From NCBI RefSeq assembly GCF_000721705.1, contig NZ_JOJL01000038.1, positions 37,775 through 101,774 of the forward strand: a DNA stretch of 64,000 nt. The letters are read 5' to 3'. The translations under genes and the position numbers were made by a program. The notes under the pieces are model-generated. The model worked only from the letters and a program-made list of their open reading frames with translations, was not told where the DNA came from and did not search any database. Positions 33,627 through 40,829 of this stretch are shown piece by piece; position 1 is the first letter of the stretch; each line of letters begins with the position of its first letter. The stretch comes from Actinoplanes subtropicus. Lineage in GTDB: Bacteria > Actinomycetota > Actinomycetes > Mycobacteriales > Micromonosporaceae.

Positions 33627-35404
33627 CCCACGTCAGCGACGTCTACCTCCCCCGGCTCGGCGGCGTCGAACTGCACGTCCGCGACCTCGCCACCCGGCAG
33701 CGGCGGCGCGGCGACGACGCGTTCGTCCTGACCACCACGGCGAGCGGCGACGACTTCTTCGGCCCGGCCCTCGCGGCGCACGCCAACGACTCCTTCGGCC
33801 CGGCCACGACGGGCGGCAACTCCTTCGCCCCGGCCACCACGGGCGACAACTCCATCGGCCCGGCCACCACGGGCGACAACTCCATCGGCCCGGCCACCAC
33901 GGGCGACAACTCCATCGGCCCGGCCACCACGGGCGACAACTCCATCGCCCCGGCCCTCGCGGGCGGCAACTCCATCGCCCCGGCCCTCGCGGGCGGCAAC
34001 TCCTTCGTCCCGGCCATCGCGGCGCACGGCAACGACTCCCGCGCCCCGGCCACCACGGCACGCAACGACTCCCTCGCCCGGGCTCTCGCGGCGAACGGCA
34101 GCGACTCTTTCGGCCCGGCCAGCGCGGCGCACGGTAACGACGACGTGGACGACGTCCCCGTGCTGCGGCTCGGCGCAGGCCACCGGCTGGGCGCCGGCCC
34201 CTACCGATGGGTGCCCGGCGCCGAACTTTCCGACGCCCTGCTGACCCGCGGCACGGAGGTGGTGCACGTCCACATCTCTGCCTTCTCCCCACTGTCGTGG
34301 ACGGCCGCCCGGGTGGCGGCAGCATCCGGCCTGCCGACGGTCGTCTCGGTGCACTCGATGTGGCACGACGTCCTGCCGATGGTCCGTCGGTACGCCCGCT
34401 GGCAGCGGGCCGCCGGCTGGCCAGTGGTGTGGACGGCGGTCAGCACGGCGGCGGCCCAGGCGGTGAGCGCGGCGCTGGACGGAGCCGTGGTCGGCATCCT
34501 GCCCAACGGCATCGATCCCAGCGAGTGGCAGACCGCCCGCCCGCCGACCGCGTCCACGATGCCGACACTGGTCAGCGTGATGCGCATGGTCCGCCGCAAG
34601 CGCCCGCACGCCCTGCTCGACATCCTGCTGGCGCTCCAGGAAAGCCATCCCGGGCGGTTCCGGGCGGTGCTGGTCGGCGACGGCCCGCTCCGGGCGCGGC
34701 TGCAGCGCCGGATCGACGCCTCCGGCTCGGCCGGCAGCATCCACCTGGCCGGCGCGCTCTCCCGGCCGGCGATCCGCGACGTCCTCGCCGCCGCCGACCT
34801 CTACATCGCGCCGGCGCCGCGCGAGTCGTTCGGCATCGCCGCCCTGGAGGCGCGCACCGCCGGCCTCCCGGTTGTGGCCCGCGCCGGCAGCGGCATCGCC
34901 GACTTCATCCGGCCCGACATCGAGGGCTGGCTCGCTCCCTCGGACGACACTCTCACCGCGACCCTCGCCGGGCTGCTGGACGACCCGGCCCGGCTCGCCG
35001 CCGTTGCCGGGCACAACCGCGCCACCACGCCCGCCATGAGCTGGCCGGCCGTGCTCGACGCCGCCGACGCCGCATACGAGGCAGCGATCCGACTCCGGTC
35101 CGGCCCCTTGTCCCGCATCGGCCCGTCGACCCGGATCAGCCCGTCGACCCGCGTCAGCCCGCTGACCCGGACCAGCCCGTCGACCCAGGTCAGCGCGTCG
35201 GCCAGGGTCAGCCCGTCGGCCCGGGTCAGCCGATGGACCCCGACCAGCCCATTGGCTCGGGTCGGCCCGTTGGCTCGGGTCAGCCCATTGGCTCGGGTCA
35301 GCCCGTCGGCCTGGACCGGCCCGTCGGCCTGGACCTGCCCGTCGGCGTGGACCGGCCCGTCGACCTGGACCTGCCCGTTGGCGCGGATCGGCCTGCCGGG
35401 ATGA
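33617..35404 (+). CDS. GT4 glycosyltransferase with two internal minisatellites
   Basis: 595 residues. The N-terminal Rossmann domain starts MRVAHVSDVYLPRLGGVELHV. After 45 residues it is interrupted by a 130-residue repeat region (residues 46-175), then resumes at VPVLRLGAG. The C-terminal GT-B domain has the nucleotide-sugar site (VGDGPLRARL, APRESFGIAALEARTAGLPVVAR) and is complete by about residue 495. A further 100-residue tail is built from hexapeptides such as SPSTRV. Without both arrays it would have a normal GT4 length of about 370. ATGA overlap couples it to the deacetylase. Whether the enzyme folds with the insert is unknown. Confidence 0.85.
   Translation: MRVAHVSDVYLPRLGGVELHVRDLATRQRRRGDDAFVLTTTASGDDFFGPALAAHANDSFGPATTGGNSFAPATTGDNSIGPATTGDNSIGPATTGDNSIGPATTGDNSIAPALAGGNSIAPALAGGNSFVPAIAAHGNDSRAPATTARNDSLARALAANGSDSFGPASAAHGNDDVDDVPVLRLGAGHRLGAGPYRWVPGAELSDALLTRGTEVVHVHISAFSPLSWTAARVAAASGLPTVVSVHSMWHDVLPMVRRYARWQRAAGWPVVWTAVSTAAAQAVSAALDGAVVGILPNGIDPSEWQTARPPTASTMPTLVSVMRMVRRKRPHALLDILLALQESHPGRFRAVLVGDGPLRARLQRRIDASGSAGSIHLAGALSRPAIRDVLAAADLYIAPAPRESFGIAALEARTAGLPVVARAGSGIADFIRPDIEGWLAPSDDTLTATLAGLLDDPARLAAVAGHNRATTPAMSWPAVLDAADAAYEAAIRLRSGPLSRIGPSTRISPSTRVSPLTRTSPSTQVSASARVSPSARVSRWTPTSPLARVGPLARVSPLARVSPSAWTGPSAWTCPSAWTGPSTWTCPLARIGLPG
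33752..34141 (+). repeat. Minisatellite of 30-36-bp units inside the glycosyltransferase
   Basis: Twelve units, all multiples of three, encode decapeptides like NSIGPATTGD. Three units (33851-33940) are base-identical and the next two (33941-34000) are identical to each other. Outer units are longer (33 or 36 bp) and diverged, carrying HGND or NGSD. This gradient indicates expansion from the centre by slippage or unequal exchange, with the frame kept. Confidence 0.97.
35102..35389 (+). repeat. 18-bp tandem repeat encoding the glycosyltransferase tail
   Basis: Sixteen units of 18 bp, consensus AGCCCGTCGACCCGGGTC, in perfect phase up to the last five codons. In the gene frame they give hexapeptides (SPSTRV, SPLARV, GPSAWT). 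The frame of the downstream deacetylase is also open and reads a DPDQPV-like repeat. Confidence 0.95.
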
Positions 35405-36405
35405 CCCGGCGGTTCACGCTGGTCTCGTTCCACGCTCACCCGGACGACGAGAGCCTGCTCACCGGGGGCACGCTGGCCCGGGCCGCCGCGGAGGGGCACC
35501 GCGTCGTCCTGGTCGTCGCGACGCTCGGCGAGGCCGGGGGTGCGGGCGCCCGCCGGCGGGCCGAACTGCACCGCGCGGCCGAGGCGCTCGGCTGCGCCCG
35601 GGTGGTCGTCCTCGGCTACCGCGACTCGGGCCTGCACGGCGACGCACCCGTGGCCGCCGGCGACGCTACCTTGGCCGCCAGCAACGCACCCATTGCCGCC
35701 GGCGACGCGCCCACGGCCGCCGGCAACGCGGCCATGGCCGCCGGCGACGCACCCACCGCCGCCAGCAACGCACCCACCGCCGCCAGCAACGCACCCACCG
35801 CCGCCAGCAACGCACCCACCGCCGCCAGCAACTCACCCACCGCCGCCAGCTACGCGCCCACGGCCGCCGGCTACCCGCCGCGGTTCGTCGACGTTCCGGT
35901 GGACCGGGCCGCGGCCGCGCTGGCCGAGATCCTCCGCGCGGAGCGGGCGGACGTGCTCACCGGCTACGACGCGCACGGCGGATACGGTCACCCCGACCAC
36001 CGCCACCTGCACCACGTGGCCCGGGCCGCGGCGGCCGCGGCGGCAACCCCGGTGCTGCTCGAGGCGACGGTCGACCGGCGACGGCTGGCGGCGGCGCTGC
36101 GCGTGCTGCGCCTGGCCGGCCGGCTGCTGCCGCGGCTGCCGCTGGCCGGGGCGGCCGACGCGTACGCCGACGGCTCGGAGACGACCCACGTCGTCGATGT
36201 CGGCCGGTACTGGCGACAGAAACGGATCGCCCTGCGGGCCCACGCGAGCCAGGCCGAGGGTGGGGCGGGACTGCGGACCGTGGCGCTGCTCGGGCGGCTG
36301 CCCGGCCCGCTCTTCCGGTTGGCCGCCGGGCGCGAGTGGTTCATCGAGGCGGGCCGGACGCCGGGCGCGCGCCGGGAGGGCGACGTGTTCGCCAGCCTGC
36401 GGTAA
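35401..36405 (+). CDS. PIG-L family deacetylase with a 21-bp repeat insertion
   Basis: 334 residues. The zinc motif HAHPDDE is at residues 11-17 and the partner HPDHRH follows GYDAHGGYG, so the LmbE/MshB-like catalytic site is intact. These enzymes remove N-acetyl groups from sugar conjugates. Between GYRDSGLHG and PPRFVDVPVD, where family members have a short loop, lie about 77 residues of heptapeptides such as APTAASN. The ATG overlaps the glycosyltransferase stop. The pair may make or remodel a glycolipid or thiol glycoside. Confidence 0.88.
   Translation: MTRRFTLVSFHAHPDDESLLTGGTLARAAAEGHRVVLVVATLGEAGGAGARRRAELHRAAEALGCARVVVLGYRDSGLHGDAPVAAGDATLAASNAPIAAGDAPTAAGNAAMAAGDAPTAASNAPTAASNAPTAASNAPTAASNSPTAASYAPTAAGYPPRFVDVPVDRAAAALAEILRAERADVLTGYDAHGGYGHPDHRHLHHVARAAAAAAATPVLLEATVDRRRLAAALRVLRLAGRLLPRLPLAGAADAYADGSETTHVVDVGRYWRQKRIALRAHASQAEGGAGLRTVALLGRLPGPLFRLAAGREWFIEAGRTPGARREGDVFASLR
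35641..35871 (+). repeat. 21-bp tandem repeat inside the deacetylase gene
   Basis: Eleven units of 21 bp. Three (35767-35829) are identical and the one before differs at one base; the flanking units diverge. The unit encodes a heptapeptide (NAPTAAS) and keeps the frame. Confidence 0.97.
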
Positions 36406-36414
36406 CTCGGCCGA

Positions 36415-36531
36415 GCGCACCCTCGAGTCGCTCGTCGCGGCCCCGCAGGCCAAGCGCACCCCAGAATCGCTTGTCGCGGCCTTACCGGCCAAGCGCATCC
36501 GGAGTCGCTCGTCGCCGCCTTGCGGGCCGCC
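36415..36531. repeat. Three 39-bp imperfect repeats after the deacetylase gene
   Basis: Units begin GCGCACC at 36415, 36454 and 36493 and share TCGCTCGTCGCGGCC and GGCCAA. They lie 10 bp past the deacetylase stop in non-coding DNA. Confidence 0.85.
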
Positions 36532-36600
36532 CCGATTCTCCCGGCCCGTGCACCCCGGCGCCCGAGGCTCGTCCGACGCCGACCTCCTCCGCCGGCTGCT

Positions 36601-36691
36601 GCGCTAACGCCTCGCCCCTCCGACGTCGACCTGCTGCGCCAACGCCTCGCCCCTCCGAGGCCGCGCCAGTTTCCGCGCTAACGCCTCGCCC
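36601..36691. repeat. Duplicated 3' end of dedA
   Basis: The 17-mer GCGCTAACGCCTCGCCC, which includes the dedA stop codon, occurs at 36675-36691. It is repeated exactly at 36601-36617 and with one change at 36636-36652. Copies are 35 and 39 bp apart. Confidence 0.85.
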
Positions 36692-37310
36692 GGGCCCGCC
36701 GCCGACTGCGCAGGAATTCCACCGCGATCGGGAGCACCGACAGCGCGACGATGCCGACCAGGATCAGCTCGATGTTGGACCGCACGAAGGCGATCTGGCC
36801 GAGGAAGTAGCCGAGGATCGTCACGCCACAGGCCCACAGCACGCCGCCGACCGCGTTGTAGATCAGGAACGAGCGGTAGTGCATGCGGCTCGCGCCCGCC
36901 ACGATCGGGGTAAACGTCCGGACGATCGGCACGAACCGGGCCAGGATGATCGACCGCGCGCCGTACCGGTCGAAGAAGCCCTGGGCGCGGGCGAGGTTCT
37001 CCTGCTTGAACAGCCGCGAGTCCGGCCGCCGGAAGAGGGCCGGCCCGAACCGGCGCCCGAACAGGTAGCCGAACTGATCGCCGGCCACGGCGGCGGCCGA
37101 CAGCAGCGCGCACATCAGCCAGAGCGGCACCCGCAGGTAGGTGCCGTCCGCCACGAGCAGGCCGGCCGTGAACAGCAGCGAGTCGCCGGGCAGGAAGAAG
37201 CCGAAGAACAGCCCGGACTCGGCGAACACGATGACCAGGATGCCGATCAGCCCGAAGGTGGAGATCAGCCATTGCGGGTCGAGGAACGACGGGCCCAGCG
37301 CTGAGGTCAT
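36678..37310 (-). CDS. DedA-family membrane protein
   Basis: A 210-residue inner-membrane protein of the DedA/SNARE-associated (VTT) family. Landmarks are FFGFFLPGDSLLFTAGLLV and RFVPIVRTFTPIVAGASRM, the conserved re-entrant loop with two Arg. Family members act in membrane-potential homeostasis and in recycling lipid carriers such as undecaprenyl phosphate, which fits the neighbouring glycolipid genes. It is convergent with the deacetylase. Its final codons (RRRARARR) belong to a repeated block. Confidence 0.92.
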   Translation of the reverse strand: MTSALGPSFLDPQWLISTFGLIGILVIVFAESGLFFGFFLPGDSLLFTAGLLVADGTYLRVPLWLMCALLSAAAVAGDQFGYLFGRRFGPALFRRPDSRLFKQENLARAQGFFDRYGARSIILARFVPIVRTFTPIVAGASRMHYRSFLIYNAVGGVLWACGVTILGYFLGQIAFVRSNIELILVGIVALSVLPIAVEFLRSRRRARARR

Positions 37311-37348
37311 GTATTTCTGCCATGCCCGGCCCGGCCGGGCCCAAACCT

Positions 37349-37381
37349 CTCACGGAATTTTCAGAAACCGCGCCATAGGTT
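37349..37381 (+). promoter_or_regulatory. Leaderless promoter with OmpR-like direct repeat
   Basis: CTCACG (37349) and TTCAGA (37360) are 11 bp apart upstream of TAGGTT (37376-37381), the -10 box 6 nt before GTG 37388. Confidence 0.5.
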
Positions 37382-37387
37382 GCCGGC

Positions 37388-38056
37388 GTGACCAATGCCG
37401 AGGTGCTGACCGGCCATCGCCTCAACAAATACTTCCGTCGTACGGCCGGCGGCTCCTTCGCGCTGTGCGGCGTCTCACTCGCCGTGTGCCGGGGCGAGAG
37501 CGTGGCGCTGCTCGGTCGTACCGGGTCCGGGAAGACGTCGCTGCTCGCGCTGCTGACCGGCGTCGACGAGCCGGACAGCGGACTCGTGCACGTGGCCGGC
37601 CATCAGCTGAACCTGCGCACCGAGGCCGAGCGCGCGCGGTTACGCGCCGAGCACATCGGGATCCTGTACGCCTACGGCAATCTGGTCGATCACTTGACGG
37701 TCGGGCAGAACATCGTCCTGGCCCGGCACCTGGCCGCCCGCCGCGCCTACCGCGACCTGGGCGTCCGGCTGGCCGCGGCCGGACTCGGCGGGCGCGGGGA
37801 CACGTTCCCGCCGGCGCTGTCCCCCGGCGAACGCTCCCGCGCCGCGCTGGCCGTGGCCCTGGCCAACGACCCGCCGGTGCTGGTCGCCGACGAGCCGACC
37901 GGGCTGCTGGCCGAGGCCGAGGCGACGGAGCTGCTGACCATGCTGCGCGCCCGGGCCGACCGCGGCGGGGCGGTGCTGCTGGCCACCCGCAGCGAGCGGG
38001 TCGCCGCCACCTGCGACCGGGTCATCCGGATCGAGGCCGGCGAGTTGCGCCGCTGA
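37388..38056 (+). CDS. ABC transporter ATPase, MacB/LolD type, orphan
   Basis: 222 residues. Walker A GRTGSGKTS near residue 43, signature LSPGERSR near 142 and Walker B VLVADEP follow the LolD/FtsE/MacB order. Two oddities are a Q-loop region reading ILYAYGNLVDHLTVGQN instead of the usual VFQ, and an ABC signature LSPGE in place of LSGGQ. No permease is adjacent. It may serve a permease encoded elsewhere or have a non-transport role. It has its own leaderless promoter. Confidence 0.88.
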   Translation: MTNAEVLTGHRLNKYFRRTAGGSFALCGVSLAVCRGESVALLGRTGSGKTSLLALLTGVDEPDSGLVHVAGHQLNLRTEAERARLRAEHIGILYAYGNLVDHLTVGQNIVLARHLAARRAYRDLGVRLAAAGLGGRGDTFPPALSPGERSRAALAVALANDPPVLVADEPTGLLAEAEATELLTMLRARADRGGAVLLATRSERVAATCDRVIRIEAGELRR

Positions 38057-38126
38057 GCCCGGCCCGGCGCAGAACCTTCACCGCGGCCGCACACCTTCTC
38101 CGCAGGCGATTTCTAGCCTTTCGGGC

Positions 38127-39545
38127 ATGCGCGTGACGATGATCCTGCCGGCCCTGACCGAGGCGACCAGCCCGCTCTTCCGGCCGATCAAGTATTCGTT
38201 GTTCCCGCCGCTCGGGCTGGCCACCCTGGCCGGCTACCTCGGCCCCGACGACGAGGTACGCATCCTCGACGAGCACGTGGAGCGGATCGCCGCCCAGGTC
38301 GCCGACGACCGGCCGGACCTGGCGGTGATCCAGGTCTACATCACCTCGGCCCGGCGCAGTTACGAGCTGGCCGACCGGTACCGCGAGCGGGGCGTCTTCG
38401 TCGCCCTCGGCGGGCTGCACGTGACCTCGCTGCCGGAGGAGGCCGCCGGGCACGCCGACGCGATCTTCCTCGGGCCGGGCGAGGACACCTGGCCCCGCTT
38501 CCTGGCCGACTTCCGCCGCGGCGAGCCGGCCAAGCGGTACGTCTCCAGCGAGCGCACGCTGCACGGCCTGCCTCCGGTCCGGCGCGACCTGATCAGGCGG
38601 GAGCGGTACCTCGTACCCAATTCGATCGTGGTTTCCCGGGGTTGCCCGCACCATTGCGACTTCTGCTACAAGGACGCGTTCTTCGCGGGCGGCAAGTCGT
38701 ACTACACCCAGCGGGTGGACGACGCGCTCGCCGAGATCGACCGGCTGCCCGGCCGGCACCTCTACTTCCTCGACGACCATCTGCTCGGCAACCGCCGCTT
38801 CGCCGAGGCCCTGTTCGACGGGATGCGCGGCATGAACCGGGTCTGGCAGGCGGCCGGCACGGTCGACTCGATCCTCGCGCCCGGCCTGCTGGAGAAGGCG
38901 GCCGCCGCGGGACTGCGCAGCATGTTCGTCGGCTTCGAGACGATCAACGCGGGCAACCTGGCCGAGCAGCGCAAACGGCAGAACGTCGGGCGCAGCTACG
39001 AGGCGGTGGCGCGGCGGCTGCACGACGCCGGGGTCATGGTCAATGCCAGCTTCGTCTTCGGCATGGACGACGACGGCCCGGACGTCTTCGATCGTACGGT
39101 CGAGTGGGGCGTGGACATCGGGCTGGAGACGGCCACCTTCCACATCATGACGCCGTATCCGGGCACCGCGCTGTTCCGCCGGATGGAGACAGCGGGCCGG
39201 ATCGTGCACAGGGACTGGGATCGGTACGACACCCGGCACGTCGTCTACCGGCCGCGCGGGCTGACAGCGGAGCAACTGGAGTCCGGCTACTGGAAGGCGT
39301 ACCGGGACTTCTACCGGTGGCCATCCATCTGGCGCGGGGCAGCCGGCAAGCCGCGCGACTACCGGCTGCGGCATCTCGCGTACGCGGGCGGTTGGAAGAA
39401 GTTCGAGCCGGTCTGGGACGCGCTGATCCGCTCCCGTCAGGTGCTGCGCGCCCTGCCACTGCTGGAGACGACGCTCGACGGCATGCGGCGCCGACCATCG
39501 CCCGGGTTTCTACCGCTTCCCCACCGTCGTCCTTCCGCCCGGTGA
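38127..39545 (+). CDS. B12-binding radical SAM enzyme
   Basis: 472 residues. The N-terminal half (about 1-150) is a cobalamin-binding-like Rossmann domain (FPPLGLATLAGYL, VALGGLHVTSLPEEA). The radical SAM core follows with CPHHCDFC as the CxxxCxxC [4Fe-4S] motif near residue 174. This BchE-like class does methylations, ring closures or rearrangements. The gene stands alone behind TAGCCT, 7 nt before the ATG. Downstream of the core is a 110-residue helical tail rich in Trp/Arg. Substrate unknown; lipid or natural-product tailoring is possible. Confidence 0.87.
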   Translation: MRVTMILPALTEATSPLFRPIKYSLFPPLGLATLAGYLGPDDEVRILDEHVERIAAQVADDRPDLAVIQVYITSARRSYELADRYRERGVFVALGGLHVTSLPEEAAGHADAIFLGPGEDTWPRFLADFRRGEPAKRYVSSERTLHGLPPVRRDLIRRERYLVPNSIVVSRGCPHHCDFCYKDAFFAGGKSYYTQRVDDALAEIDRLPGRHLYFLDDHLLGNRRFAEALFDGMRGMNRVWQAAGTVDSILAPGLLEKAAAAGLRSMFVGFETINAGNLAEQRKRQNVGRSYEAVARRLHDAGVMVNASFVFGMDDDGPDVFDRTVEWGVDIGLETATFHIMTPYPGTALFRRMETAGRIVHRDWDRYDTRHVVYRPRGLTAEQLESGYWKAYRDFYRWPSIWRGAAGKPRDYRLRHLAYAGGWKKFEPVWDALIRSRQVLRALPLLETTLDGMRRRPSPGFLPLPHRRPSAR

Positions 39546-39587
39546 CCGATCCTCGTCGGCGGCGACCCGAACGGGCACGATAGCCAG

Positions 39588-40829
39588 GTGACCCACGTCG
39601 ATGTTCTGATCATCACGGCGCTGCCCGAGGAGTACGACGCCGTGAAGGGCCTGCTCGGGCCGTCGGCGTGGACCGACCACGGCACCGGCGGATCACAGCC
39701 GTTCGCCACCGCCGCCGGCCGGGGGCCGTCGGTGGCGCTGGCGCGGCCGACCGCGATGGGCGGGCGCAGCACCGCGCCGATCGCCCTCGCGCTCACCGAC
39801 CGGCTGCGGCCGACCTGCCTGGCGATGAGCGGGGTGTGCGCGGGCCGGCCAGGCGCCGTCGCGCCCGGGGACGTCATCGTCGCCGCGCCGGCCTACCAGT
39901 GGGACGAGGGCAAGTACGTGGGCGCCGCCTTTCACCCCGACAACCAGCAGTTTCCGCTGGACAGCCGATGGGTGCGGACGGTGCAGGAGTTCGACCCGTC
40001 GGGCCTGCCGAGTCACGGCACCGCCGACGACGAGGAGGCCAAGGTCTGGTATCTGGAGCGGCTGCTGAGGGGTCAGGACCCGCGCAAGCATCCGGCTCGC
40101 GAGCGCTATTTCCCGCGTACGACCTGGCCTGCACGGTTGGGACAGTGGGAGGGCGAGGGACTGATCGCCTGGCGCGACGGCGCTCTGGCGTTGACCGGGA
40201 CCGGCCGTACGTTCATCGAGCGCACCCTCTACGTCGACGTGGACGGCCCGGACCGCCTGCCGTTCGTGGTGCGGCCCGGGCCGATGGCCAGCGGCGGCGC
40301 GGTGATGGCGGATCCGGAGACCTGGAACCGCCTCGAGGTCAACCAGCGCAAGATCCTGGCGCTGGACATGGAGGCGGCGACCATCGCCACGGTCGCGTCC
40401 GAACGGCGGGTGCCGCACTGGCTGGTCGCCAAGGGCGTGATGGACCACGCGGACCTGGAGAAGGACGACCGGTTCAAGGCGTTCGCCGCCCGGGCCTCGG
40501 CCGAGGTGCTCCTCGCCCTGCTCGAACTCCTGCTGACCCCCGGCGCCGCGCCGCCACCGCCCCGGCCGGCCGGCGGCGTCGTGCCCGGCCCGGTGAAGGT
40601 GCAGGTCCTGCGCCGGCTCACGTACGACTGGCAGGACCTGGCCGATCACCTCGGCATCCCGGCGTGGGAGGTACGCCGCTTCCGCGCCGGCGACGAGGCG
40701 CACGGGGTGTGGACCTGGCTGGAGACCCGGGACCGGCTCGCCGACCTACCGGGCGCGCTCGACGGGATCGGCCGCGCCGACCTCGCCGGCCTGGTGCGAC
40801 CCCACTTCACGCCCGGGCGCGCGCCATGA
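39588..40829 (+). CDS. Nucleosidase-fold protein with an effector-associated-like C-terminal domain
   Basis: 413 residues. The N-terminal half has the purine-nucleoside phosphorylase/MTA nucleosidase fold: VDVLIITALPEEYDAV at the start, ALDMEAATIATVA and KGVMDHAD holding the usual active-site Glu and Asp. A roughly 100-residue insertion (about 130-230) looks like a winged helix (LGQWEGEGLIA, ALTGTGRTFIER). After a Pro linker, residues 345-413 form a small helical domain (LADHLGIPAWEVRRF, VWTWLETRDRLADL) resembling effector-associated domains, EAD10 being my best match. Such proteins act as effectors in bacterial conflict systems. Its end overlaps the convergent ATPase by 23 bp. Confidence 0.75.
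   Translation: MTHVDVLIITALPEEYDAVKGLLGPSAWTDHGTGGSQPFATAAGRGPSVALARPTAMGGRSTAPIALALTDRLRPTCLAMSGVCAGRPGAVAPGDVIVAAPAYQWDEGKYVGAAFHPDNQQFPLDSRWVRTVQEFDPSGLPSHGTADDEEAKVWYLERLLRGQDPRKHPARERYFPRTTWPARLGQWEGEGLIAWRDGALALTGTGRTFIERTLYVDVDGPDRLPFVVRPGPMASGGAVMADPETWNRLEVNQRKILALDMEAATIATVASERRVPHWLVAKGVMDHADLEKDDRFKAFAARASAEVLLALLELLLTPGAAPPPPRPAGGVVPGPVKVQVLRRLTYDWQDLADHLGIPAWEVRRFRAGDEAHGVWTWLETRDRLADLPGALDGIGRADLAGLVRPHFTPGRAP

Noticed and set aside
31460..35014. Long minus-strand open frame opposite the UPF0104 and glycosyltransferase genes
   Set aside because: The opposite strand encodes recognisable membrane and GT-B proteins; this frame has only repeat-derived low complexity.
36604..37428. 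Longer alternative minus-strand frame over dedA
   Set aside because: It is out of frame with the DedA protein, whose re-entrant loop motifs are clear in the 36678-37310 frame.
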